Shown piece by piece: positions 18,801-25,578 of a stretch of DNA of 46,973 nt. Below the pieces are notes generated by a model. The model was not told where the DNA came from. It saw only the letters and a program-made list of their open reading frames with translations, and did not search any database. Source of the DNA: a virus. The stretch is from positions 1 to 46,973 of the IMG/VR virus record IMGVR_UViG_3300048914_000039; one strand, written 5' to 3'. Within the stretch, counting starts at the first letter, position 1. Every line of letters starts with the position of its first letter. The position numbers and the translations under genes were made by a program.

Positions 18801-21215
18801 AAGGTGGGCTTCTTCCAGCTTTAACTCGGCATCAAGAATACTTTCTTTTTCGACTTGAGCTTCCTCATCAGATTTAAGTCCAAACTTGTTGGTGTAATCA
18901 ATCAGTTTAATACGATTGTCCATCACGCGCTTCTGGACTTCGTATGTGTTATTCAAGGCGTTAAGATCGGCATCTAAGCCGGACAAACCTTCTGTGTGCG
19001 GCTTTGGTTGTTTCTTTGAGTAGTAGTCAGTGATGAGCTTGTTTCGTTTTGCGATAGCTTCGTCTGTGAATCGTGCTTCAGCTTGTTCCGCTGCCGCGCG
19101 AACATTAGCGTCCTCAGAAAGCTTATTATGAGCAATGGCTTGTTTTGCAAGCTCATCGTTCACCTTTTGCTCTGCAAGAGCTTGTGCAAGTGCAGATTCC
19201 TTAGAAACTTGACGCTCTACAGCCATTGTACGAGCAATAGCGTGCATACCTGCTGTTTGTTCTTGTTGCTCTTTGCCTTTATTGATCGCCTCCGCATCCG
19301 CTTTATTCTTTTCAATAACAGCGGCAGTCAGTGCTTGCACAATCCTCATACGAGATTCGTCAAACTGCTTTTGTGCACCGCCCCCTTGATCCCTACCAGA
19401 GAACCATGCTGGACGAGAATCCATCGTCTCAAGGATGCCCTTCAGTCGCTCAATCGTATCCGAAGCTGTTGCTTTCTTTCCTATGCCAAGCATAGCATCC
19501 CAAGCAGAGCCAGCAGCTTCTTTTATATCCATCCAGATTGTTTGGATGGTGCCCAAATTACCTTTAATCTCCTCTGCCCGCTCTTTCAATTTTCTGGCAT
19601 AAGCTTCTTCAGCCATGTTGATAGCCTCTTGAGCTTCACCCTGCTTTTCCAGCATAGAAATCTGCTCAAACTGAGATGCTGTCAAAAAGTGGTACTGATC
19701 GTTAAGTTTCAGTACGTGTTGGGAGATTTGATCCGTGGAACGCTTTGTAGATGTCACAGCCAACGTTGCCATATTTTCAAATTGATGAACCATGTCATCT
19801 GTGGACTTACCTGTAACGTGTGCAACTTCTGTGATGGCTGGGGCGATGAAAGCAATCTGCTCAGCAGTGAACCTTCCAGACTCTGCAAGTTGCAACACAA
19901 CCTTCTTTGCATCTCCAATACTGCCCGCAGAGCGACCGATATCAACAGCCATTTTGTTCAGGCTGTCTCCTGTTACACCTGCATAGTTCCCTGTCAAGAT
20001 TAGAGCGTTGTTAAAGTGCTTCTGTTCACTCGCCCCTTTGTAAAAAGCTACACCAAGAGCAGCAATAACTGCAATAACTGCTGTAACACCTGTCGCAAAT
20101 AATCCAAAGCTCATGCCAAGCGAATTTGCAGCAGACGCCCCTTTCTCAAGCAAGCTGGGGAGAAAATTGATGCGCTCACCAAGCACGATAAGAGAGCCAC
20201 CAAACCGTTGAAATTGACCTTGGCTAAGCTCGTGACCCAACACCATCAATTCTCGTGCAGAACCTGCTGTCAGAAGGTTAAAGCTTTCGTGTGGACCTTT
20301 TGTATTCCTGATTGTATTAATGTAACTGTTGATCTGCTTTTCACTGTCAGAACCGGCTTTCATCAAACCTAGTTGTGCTGCTTGCGTTCGCGTCAATTCG
20401 GCTTGATAGTCACGAAGTTTTTGACCGTGCAGGCCAGTTGCTTCAGCCTGCCGCTTAAGAGAGTTAATAAATGCTTCTGCTGTTTGCGCACGACTCGCGT
20501 TTTCTTTTTGTTCAGCAGCTTCAGCAGCAGCCAAACGTTCAGTTTCTTGACGCAAAGCCCTCTGCGCATCAGCAAGCTTCTTAGCATCTTCAGATGCCTG
20601 TGCTTTAGCTTTATTTGCATAAAACTTATCAGCATCAGCAGCAAGCTTTTTCTCCGAAGCGTAGTATTCGTCAGCAGCTTTGGCAAGGGCTTTCCACTCA
20701 GCCTCTTCTTGCTTCATGGCTTGAATCTTAGCAGCATTCTCTTGCTTTTTATCGAATGCAGCATTCATGCGGTTAGCCATCTCTTGTTGAGCAGCATACC
20801 AAGCTTGTGCAGCCTCCATCTGCTGCTGTTGCTTGGCTCGGATATCAGCACTTTCTTTCTCACGCATTGCTGCACGATCTGCTTGACTCTGTTGGATGAT
20901 TGCCGACAGTTTATCAGCAAGAGCCATTCCTTCAAACAACTCTTGTTGCGAAGCCAAAGCAGCCTGCATGGCTTTGTTCTGGTAGAACGTATTAGACTTC
21001 TCCGTCATCATGTCGATGATGGCATTGTAGGCAGAGGCAGCTTCTTGGGCTGCATCCACTTGTGCTTTGGCAGAGGCTTTCGCCCCTGATCCAATGTTAG
21101 ATGTTTTCTTCTCAGCTTTCTCGCCAGCAGCAGCAAGATCGTTGAGGGCTTTTGTGGCATCGGTTATGCCTTCGCTGATAACGCGGACGGTCAACGAGGA
21201 TGCTTCAAGACTCAT
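15867..21215 (-). CDS. Tape measure protein
   Basis: 1782 residues. It sets tail length and probably helps pass DNA through the envelope. The first ~280 residues are charged coiled coil (KKLAADADKFYANKAKAQAS). A TMP_2-like domain follows (LVLGHELSQGQ, LAESGRFTAEQIAFIAPAI) with a hydrophobic helix near residues 375-395 (GLFATGVTAVIAVIAALGVA). Long coiled coils come next, then a second hydrophobic patch near 1130 (MAAMAAIVAGLGVAISGSFG) and a Ser/Thr-rich end. At about 1.5 angstrom per residue, as in lambda, the tail would be near 270 nm. It overlaps the tail chaperone gene by 11 bases. Confidence 0.95.
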   Translation of the reverse strand: MSLEASSLTVRVISEGITDATKALNDLAAAGEKAEKKTSNIGSGAKASAKAQVDAAQEAASAYNAIIDMMTEKSNTFYQNKAMQAALASQQELFEGMALADKLSAIIQQSQADRAAMREKESADIRAKQQQQMEAAQAWYAAQQEMANRMNAAFDKKQENAAKIQAMKQEEAEWKALAKAADEYYASEKKLAADADKFYANKAKAQASEDAKKLADAQRALRQETERLAAAEAAEQKENASRAQTAEAFINSLKRQAEATGLHGQKLRDYQAELTRTQAAQLGLMKAGSDSEKQINSYINTIRNTKGPHESFNLLTAGSARELMVLGHELSQGQFQRFGGSLIVLGERINFLPSLLEKGASAANSLGMSFGLFATGVTAVIAVIAALGVAFYKGASEQKHFNNALILTGNYAGVTGDSLNKMAVDIGRSAGSIGDAKKVVLQLAESGRFTAEQIAFIAPAITEVAHVTGKSTDDMVHQFENMATLAVTSTKRSTDQISQHVLKLNDQYHFLTASQFEQISMLEKQGEAQEAINMAEEAYARKLKERAEEIKGNLGTIQTIWMDIKEAAGSAWDAMLGIGKKATASDTIERLKGILETMDSRPAWFSGRDQGGGAQKQFDESRMRIVQALTAAVIEKNKADAEAINKGKEQQEQTAGMHAIARTMAVERQVSKESALAQALAEQKVNDELAKQAIAHNKLSEDANVRAAAEQAEARFTDEAIAKRNKLITDYYSKKQPKPHTEGLSGLDADLNALNNTYEVQKRVMDNRIKLIDYTNKFGLKSDEEAQVEKESILDAELKLEEAHLEAAKKAIEAFHSNDIRLMKDAASKKENIEKQLGRVQSDIKLKQQMNDLVPDVNAALEQVKQQKEQDNILKQIEKQTATVDAQVEAYNRLPDAVKAAGVHQKEMASEVEQSLIDSLEAEKANLLDMDAMYTIVNQRRINQIDEQIAARKKLQASEQAKEKNDKQNNAALGRSSALTKIATEQTRMWKDIGSEIEKSLTTAFGNSGAAAGKMFKAFAEGQADAISLTDKARVIGENKSLSEIEKSKQLKDINIQRAQNEVGMYGGMADAASMFFEKGSTGYQAMTKAAQVLHTAEVALSVIKGVNAILTQGSGDPYSAFARMAAMAAIVAGLGVAISGSFGGGGGSFSSADQQKIQGTGTVLGSPTITDGTKVVLVGEKSNSIANSLKIAEKNSGLGLVVQNDMLTALQQLNNNISNFAAEIVKSTNISNPSVNLNTNNGAATNFALGIISMVAGPIGTLVAKMPVLNNVVGKIATSVFGGKQSLDDSGFTITKTSLGNVMANGIDAKSYANITTSGGWFRSDKHNTQLSSLGADTNDQFAKVILSMSDTLKVAAKGLGMDSDAFNNKLKNFVIDVGNVSFKGMTGDEIQKTLQNVFSKLGDQMAQYAFSDLQKYQRVGEGLMETVVRIANDLMQVNDVFKVLGRTIPTAAAGIAQAEKLVESFGSSDALTKAVKTYEDSIYTDSEKLVPVIKSVQDSLASMGLSSIKTKEDFKLVVDSLDLTSDSGVALFNKLMTLAPTFGTAIDGIAKTNENTKNSIQSVIDKLKQFSDNIRKFRDGLVLSTSSPLTPQQQLAAAASQFETTIKKAMAGDATAQGNVTDIAQSYLDAARTMYASGDAYTAVFQKVEDELAKVQDFADNGVSDAQKQLDTMTDQLTSLNTLNGTATDILNSLNNLVSGTSPATTATSSTSTNNELLAALNQLVGTVQKSDENNSAALNNVAAANYDGQQAAASTISEGINAAVSLLKKSGKLYEVVDR

Positions 21216-21669
21216 TGGTATTCCCTCTCAAAAGACGCATTTGCTCCCTGAATTGCAAAGCTTGTGCGATGTGGTCAATCTCATCTTCCTCCTTCTCTGC
21301 AACATACGGAGCAGGGCGTTGAGGGTCTGTTGCTTTATGAGACTCGGCACAATAAGCTTCAGACATTTTCTTAAGCAGTTCTTTTTCGTAGAGCATTAAG
21401 TCTAGTTCATTGACCTCAATAAAAGCCTTAATCTCTTGCCAACTCAAAGGTATTAATCCAAATCCAGATTGAGTGCACTGTCCAGAATTGAAAAAAAGTC
21501 CAAGCAGATAAGTCCACTGCTCCGGGACTTCCGGTAATTGGACCTCCACTTGGACTTTGATTAGATTGCCTTCATCGTCACGCTCACCCAAAGAATTACC
21601 TTGGGCATGCTCAATGCGACTTTTCTTGGACTTTTCTGGCACGGCCCCTAGCCAAGCCAGTTGCCGCAC
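21205..21669 (-). CDS. Tail assembly chaperone, frameshift extension (G-T type T domain)
   Basis: 154 residues from GTG 21669, but the frame is open up to the slippery site at 21699-21705, so it is probably made mainly as the C-terminal part of a ~300-residue fusion with the upstream chaperone. Helical, with PEQWTYLLGLFFNSGQ and EKEEDEIDHIAQALQFREQM. Its place just before the tape measure gene and the -1 arrangement match gpG-gpT of lambda. Independent translation from the GTG has little ribosome-site support. Confidence 0.85.
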   Translation of the reverse strand: MRQLAWLGAVPEKSKKSRIEHAQGNSLGERDDEGNLIKVQVEVQLPEVPEQWTYLLGLFFNSGQCTQSGFGLIPLSWQEIKAFIEVNELDLMLYEKELLKKMSEAYCAESHKATDPQRPAPYVAEKEEDEIDHIAQALQFREQMRLLRGNTNES

Positions 21670-21689
21670 ATAGAGAATAAGAGAACTGC

Positions 21690-22106
21690 TTAGCGCTTCA
21701 AAAAAGCTTCTGTGTCTCCAACCAGTTCATTTGCTTGATCTTTGATCCAATCCAGATGCGGATCGGAATAAATCTTACGGAACATTTCAGGAGTGTTTAC
21801 TGGCTCACCATCCAGAGTCATGTTATCAATTTTAACCGAAAGAGCAACGAGAAAGTCAACACTCTGTTCGCGGATTTCTTCAGGGGATGCGTCCCGCTTA
21901 CCACGCTTGGCAGCTTTCTTCATCATTGCATCAACAGCACGGCGGTGAGCAGCGCTTGCAGTGCCTCGCATAGTAATAGTAACCGGCTTCGATTCAGGGT
22001 CTTCGCCCGCTGCAACAGGTGCAAAAAGGGGCATATCGTTACCCGGATCGCGCAGTTGCGCAGTAGCTTCTTCTTCAAGTGCCAGTTTTTTCAGTTCAAA
22101 AGTCAT
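21690..22106 (-). CDS. Tail assembly chaperone (gpG analogue)
   Basis: 138 residues, acidic and helical (MTFELKKLALEEEATAQLRD). It sits two genes after the tail tube (one homing gene intervenes) and before the tape measure. It ends FLKR-stop; the T TTT TTG slippery heptamer lies in the zero frame just before this stop, giving a longer -1 product. Ribosome site AAGGAACTC. In lambda such proteins coat the tape measure during tail assembly. Confidence 0.88.
   Translation of the reverse strand: MTFELKKLALEEEATAQLRDPGNDMPLFAPVAAGEDPESKPVTITMRGTASAAHRRAVDAMMKKAAKRGKRDASPEEIREQSVDFLVALSVKIDNMTLDGEPVNTPEMFRKIYSDPHLDWIKDQANELVGDTEAFLKR
21699..21705 (-). promoter_or_regulatory. Programmed -1 ribosomal frameshift site (T TTT TTG)
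   Basis: Leftward, codons GCT TTT TTG AAG CGC TAA of the upstream chaperone contain X XXY YYZ as T TTT TTG in the correct register. After a -1 slip the reading continues GAA GCG CTA without a stop into the downstream chaperone ORF. The six-T-plus-G heptamer is one I recall from the P2 tail chaperone genes. Confidence 0.85.
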
Positions 22107-22156
22107 GGTAGAGTTCCTTAAGATTATTAAAAATTAGAGCTATGTTGCTCTTAGTG

Positions 22157-22903
22157 TTATGCAGCTTGTGCTGCGGTTTGTGATGCTATTAATTCTTCGA
22201 TGAGGGCTAGGAGTGTTGGGATGTCTACGTCGTAGAAGCACTCGGTGCTGCCATCAAATTTAAAATCAGGTTTCCTGTAGGTTAAAGACAATTCTTGCAA
22301 AAGAACAGTTTCTATATAATCGGCTGTTGCACCAACTTGAAATTCTTGTTGCCACAACACGCTAAACCTCTTGCCGAAAGATCGTGAAACTTTAGTGCAG
22401 CGATGCTCAGGTTTGTTATTTGTAATACCCACTTTAGTGATGTTGTCACACTGCAAGATGTACAGAAAACCTTTTGCGTTTCGGTTATAACCTGTCTTAG
22501 CACAATGTGGGCAACCCCTACCTCTAAGATGGTTATTCGGAGTAACATAGAAGTCTCCATGTTCCATGCATGTAACCGTAACGTTTTCACGAGCGCCCTT
22601 GTATTCCACTTTGTCGTAGGAATAATTGCGATTCCTGTGTTTGTACACAAGCTTTGCTGCTACAATGAACTTCTTAGCAGCATTCCTCTGTTTGACAATC
22701 GGCCGCGATTCCTTAGCACAGTCTCTACACCCTTTGCCTACTATGTGATTCGCCGCACGTTGTTGGAACGCACCATGCTTAGGGCAGATAATCGTCAAGA
22801 CCGAGAATTGGTTTCTATACTCTAAAAGAGAGTAGTCGTAGAAGTAGTTATGCAGATTGCTACAAATTTCTTTGTATTCTTGTGTTGTAAATGATTTACT
22901 CAT
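22157..22903 (-). CDS. GIY-YIG-like homing endonuclease with two zinc-ribbon-like repeats
   Basis: 248 residues. The N-terminal half has two copies of a Cys/His unit: CPKHGAFQQRAANH with GCRDC, and CMEHGDFYVTPNNH with GCPHC, typical DNA-binding modules of phage endonucleases. The C-terminal half looks like a divergent GIY-YIG domain of the T5orf172/MUG113 kind: GFLYILQCDNITKVGITNN, Arg in PEHRCTK, and a Glu in DYIETVLLQEL. It stands between the tail tube and tail chaperone genes, a place not needed for tail assembly, so a selfish gene is likely. Confidence 0.75.
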   Translation of the reverse strand: MSKSFTTQEYKEICSNLHNYFYDYSLLEYRNQFSVLTIICPKHGAFQQRAANHIVGKGCRDCAKESRPIVKQRNAAKKFIVAAKLVYKHRNRNYSYDKVEYKGARENVTVTCMEHGDFYVTPNNHLRGRGCPHCAKTGYNRNAKGFLYILQCDNITKVGITNNKPEHRCTKVSRSFGKRFSVLWQQEFQVGATADYIETVLLQELSLTYRKPDFKFDGSTECFYDVDIPTLLALIEELIASQTAAQAA

Positions 22904-22937
22904 AAAGCCTTTCTTAAATGCTCTTGTAAGAACTCTT

Positions 22938-22964
22938 AAGAAAGTGCTTTACCGACACTTTCTT
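22938..22964 (-). terminator. Hairpin after the major tail protein gene
   Basis: Nine-bp perfect stem AAGAAAGTG / CACTTTCTT with a nine-base loop, 13 bases after the tail tube stop. The U tract is short and interrupted, so it may be a partial terminator or a 3' stabiliser that lets the tube gene be expressed above its downstream neighbours. Confidence 0.55.
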
Positions 22965-22976
22965 GATACTTAGGTG

Positions 22977-23438
22977 TTACGAACCAGAGACCGTGATAAC
23001 CGGAGAATCCAGTTCAATTTCAATATTGCTTTGCAGAATCTGGTCTGCGTTACCTACGTTGGTCTGAATCGACGTGCAGAGGCCAGTGAAGTAATCCGTA
23101 TCACCCAGTGCAGTAGGCAGAACGACTTTAAACGAACCCGAAGCACGTGCAGCAAACGCTGTTTTCAGTGCAGTGATGTCTGCTCCAGTGTGACGTGCAG
23201 CGGTGATCGACATCGTGCCGTAATCCACCGAACCAGCACGCTTAACAACAGTAGCAGTGTCAATAGGGATATGCTTTTGAACCGAAGTCTTGCCGCCGTA
23301 CGTACCAAGCGACGAAACTTCGCCAATCAGAACCCAGCCAGTAACAGCGGTATAACCAGTGTTATCGAACGTGGCAGGCAGTGTGGGCGAAAAGTACAGC
23401 TTTGTGGTGGCCGAAGTAATAGCCGAAGAACCGCTCAT
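22977..23438 (-). CDS. Major tail (tube) protein
   Basis: 153 residues, beta-rich, with the usual size and place of a siphophage tube protein. Typical features are SSAITSATTKLYFSP at the start, VTGWVLIGEVSSLGTYGG, and KTAFAARASGSFKVVLP. Strong ribosome site AAAGGAAATACAAT. It is preceded by a structured leader and followed by a hairpin, in keeping with high expression. Identification rests on context (tail completion genes before, chaperones and tape measure after) plus fold-like pattern. Confidence 0.85.
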   Translation of the reverse strand: MSGSSAITSATTKLYFSPTLPATFDNTGYTAVTGWVLIGEVSSLGTYGGKTSVQKHIPIDTATVVKRAGSVDYGTMSITAARHTGADITALKTAFAARASGSFKVVLPTALGDTDYFTGLCTSIQTNVGNADQILQSNIEIELDSPVITVSGS

Positions 23439-23463
23439 ATTGTATTTCCTTTAAAATTAAGTT

Positions 23464-23526
23464 ATCTTTTGCAAAAGATGCTTGTTATACGGCTTCTAAC
23501 CGTATTCTTGTTGTGAGCTAGAAGCC
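23464..23526 (-). promoter_or_regulatory. Structured leader of the major tail protein gene
   Basis: Three stems in 63 bp: a perfect 16-bp palindrome ATCTTTTGCAAAAGAT (23464-23479), ATACGG / CCGTAT (23487-23505) and GGCTTCTA / TAGAAGCC (23491-23526). The last two share bases and cannot form together, so the leader can switch between two folds, or the palindrome may stabilise the mRNA. Confidence 0.45.
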
Positions 23527-23527
23527 C

Positions 23528-23926
23528 TTAAAACTCTTGTCTATATTGCACTCTAACCGCAGCAACCCTAAACGCCGCATCCGTCATAGGAGGACTAATA
23601 TTCGCCGGTTGCTCTACGCTGAACGTGTTGTACAGTGACTTGTCATACACTGGAAAGAGTGCAGCAATTTCACTTGTAAGCGTATCAAGTTGTTTCATTC
23701 CCTTACCATCCGGCACATAAACCATGATTTGGAAGGAGCCGTAGACTCGTTGCCTTTCAGCATCCACTGTAGCATTTGTAACAGCGTTACTGAGAAACAC
23801 AACTTGCAGATACGGAGAGCTTGTAGGCTTGTTGAAAGCTACACCTTCGTACGCGACAGGGATCGCAGGACTTTGTGCAGAAGCGAATGCTGCGATAGCA
23901 CTCTCTACTTCTTGTCTAATATTCAT
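23528..23926 (-). CDS. Tail terminator / completion protein
   Basis: 132 residues with the pattern of tail terminator (gpU-like, DUF4128-like) proteins: N-terminal helix (MNIRQEVESAIAAFASAQ), a PYLQVVFL strand after a Pro/Thr turn, and RQRVYGSFQIMVYVPDG. It sits directly between the neck protein and the tail tube gene, the usual place. The start overlaps the stop of the neck gene (ATGA). Confidence 0.82.
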   Translation of the reverse strand: MNIRQEVESAIAAFASAQSPAIPVAYEGVAFNKPTSSPYLQVVFLSNAVTNATVDAERQRVYGSFQIMVYVPDGKGMKQLDTLTSEIAALFPVYDKSLYNTFSVEQPANISPPMTDAAFRVAAVRVQYRQEF

Positions 23927-24366
23927 AGCTGCCCCTTAATGAAAGCAAACGTTGTAGCCACCGGAGCGTAGAATCGCCTCATGCCTGTCCAAGTCCAACC
24001 ACTAATCGGGTCTTTACCAGCAGGCCACCCAAGGTATTCCACCCTCTGAGCGTAATTAAGATTGTTAGACAGAGTTACGAAGCCATCCTTTTGAAAGAAC
24101 GCCGTACTTGGCTTAATGATGCTTTCGACCCTTGCCAAGCTGTCGCTTCCGTTGCTTGTCGCTCCAGTGATGGACGTGTCGAAACCGTTAACAGCAGGGA
24201 ACCAGTTGGCAACAAAGTGCCCTGCTACGTATGGTCCATCACCAACGTGAGGGGAGTTATTTACGATGCGGGTGAAGAGGTTGTAGGCAACAGCATTAAT
24301 CTTAAAGTTAACTTCTGTCTGCACTCTTGTTATGTTTTGTTTGAGAGAATCCGTGAAGCTTCCCAT
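23923..24366 (-). CDS. Neck / minor tail protein (HK97 gp10-like)
   Basis: 147 residues. The helical N-terminus (FTDSLKQNITRVQTEVNFKI), a conserved-looking VGDGPYVAGHFVANW patch and LNYAQRVEYLGWPAGK with an aromatic repeat near the end match the HK97 gp10-type head-tail completion family. It has its own promoter (24388-24416) and a strong AAGGGAGG site. Confidence 0.78.
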   Translation of the reverse strand: MGSFTDSLKQNITRVQTEVNFKINAVAYNLFTRIVNNSPHVGDGPYVAGHFVANWFPAVNGFDTSITGATSNGSDSLARVESIIKPSTAFFQKDGFVTLSNNLNYAQRVEYLGWPAGKDPISGWTWTGMRRFYAPVATTFAFIKGQL

Positions 24367-24387
24367 ACACCTCCCTTACAGAAAAGA

Positions 24388-24416
24388 ATTATAGCACCGG
24401 TACAGTATCTTGTCAA
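24388..24416 (-). promoter_or_regulatory. Perfect leftward late promoter for tail genes
   Basis: On the minus strand: TTGACA, AAGA at the start of the 17-bp spacer, TGC at its end, TATAAT followed by T. Both hexamers match consensus exactly. It starts transcription of the tail completion, tube, chaperone and tape measure genes independently of the head genes. Confidence 0.88.
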
Positions 24417-24418
24417 TT

Positions 24419-24823
24419 TTACGACATCTTAACCACGTAAGAGCCAGAGAGAATACTTTCAGAATAATCTTTCGCTCTTACGGATATATCGTAGGAATAG
24501 AAGCCAATCGGTAATAGTCCCACCTTGAAAGAAACCACACCTTTGATGTCAGAGTTGATCTTTCCTTTAACTTCCACAGACAGTTTGTCAGAATTAGAAA
24601 TTGAAATAAAGATCGCCATTCCTGTGATGTCTGCTGGCATATTGGTGACTGCGTCAAACACAGAAAACACATCTTGCCCTTCCGTCTCAAATGTACGCAC
24701 CAATTGTTTTTTCACAGAGCCGTACGGCACAGCACGAAGCTGTACCTTTGGCTTTGCCGCAAATGTTACGTCGTCCCTGCTAAGGGATTCGTTTATTACG
24801 TGCACAGTACATGAGTTCATCAT
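24419..24823 (-). CDS. Hypothetical virion-associated protein
   Basis: 134 residues, all-beta in appearance (AIFISISNSDKLSVEVKGKI and YSYDISVRAKDYSESILSG), resembling a small immunoglobulin-like or baseplate upper-protein-like domain. The start overlaps the preceding gene (ATGA) and the stop lies next to the tail promoter. It closes the adhesin and esterase gene group, so it is probably attached to the same structure. Confidence 0.6.
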   Translation of the reverse strand: MMNSCTVHVINESLSRDDVTFAAKPKVQLRAVPYGSVKKQLVRTFETEGQDVFSVFDAVTNMPADITGMAIFISISNSDKLSVEVKGKINSDIKGVVSFKVGLLPIGFYSYDISVRAKDYSESILSGSYVVKMS

Positions 24824-25569
24824 TCATCCGCAATATCTATATAGACAGTACGTTCGTCTGTCCGCTGTGGAGTTGTAAGAGTTTTGATTTTGCATGAAAC
24901 CGTAGCAGCGCTGCCGGGAGTTCCCCCGGAAACAAACACTGTCACAACAGTCCCGTCAGAAAAGCTACCAACACTACTTACTCCATTTACGGTAAAAGTA
25001 ACGTCAGAAATCGTAACGGAACCAATGTCATCAAGCCACGATGTCCAGTCGAAAGAAATATCGATAACTGCATCAGGGTCTTTCAGCCCACGAGGTTTTT
25101 TAGGATCGTTAAGATTCCACCACTTACCTCCTGTGAATAATGGAGATGTGGCTTGGACATTAATAGTTCTTGCAAGACTTGGTGTAAACATTGGTGCCAC
25201 CTGTGCTGAGGTTAGTTGTGCAACCACTGAAGCTACAGATGTAAGTGGTGCTACAAAATATGTTGTATTAGAAATAGCAGCCGTTAAATTTGGTGCTGAC
25301 TGAAGATTAGCCTGCAACCTAATTGCTGTAGTTAAGTTTGATACAACACTCTGGGCACATACTATATTGCACGACAATTGTGCACTGCCTCCAGCCAATG
25401 TGGCAGTTAGCAGCGAGGTTGAAACAAAGGCTGCAAGAAGGTTGATAGCTGTTGTAAGTGTAGAGGAAGTGGAGGATGAACCTGAAATAGAACACGCCAA
25501 GGAAGCACCGCCTTGCGAAGTAGCTTCCATTCCTACAGCATTCATACCTACCGCATTATAGGATAGCAT
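24820..25569 (-). CDS. Ala/Ser/Thr-rich structural protein
   Basis: 249 residues. The first ~130 residues are low-complexity Ala/Ser/Thr with four imperfect repeats (SSTLTTAINLLAAFVSTSLL, SNLTTAIRLQANLQSAPN and similar) that look like a shaft. The rest (ISFDWTSWLDDIGSVTIS onward) looks like one Ig-like beta domain. Strong AAGGAGG ribosome site. Probably a minor virion fibre or spike component of the esterase module; no family assigned. Confidence 0.6.
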   Translation of the reverse strand: MLSYNAVGMNAVGMEATSQGGASLACSISGSSSTSSTLTTAINLLAAFVSTSLLTATLAGGSAQLSCNIVCAQSVVSNLTTAIRLQANLQSAPNLTAAISNTTYFVAPLTSVASVVAQLTSAQVAPMFTPSLARTINVQATSPLFTGGKWWNLNDPKKPRGLKDPDAVIDISFDWTSWLDDIGSVTISDVTFTVNGVSSVGSFSDGTVVTVFVSGGTPGSAATVSCKIKTLTTPQRTDERTVYIDIADE

Positions 25570-25578
25570 TTTTCCTCC

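Noticed and set aside
19083-20003. 306-codon rightward frame inside the tape measure gene
   Set aside because: Cys/Leu/Phe-rich shadow of coiled-coil coding on the other strand, with no promoter or ribosome site.
21205-21669. Second tail chaperone as an independent gene starting at GTG 21669
   Set aside because: Weak ribosome site, and the frame is open further back to the slippery site; frameshift production explains it better.
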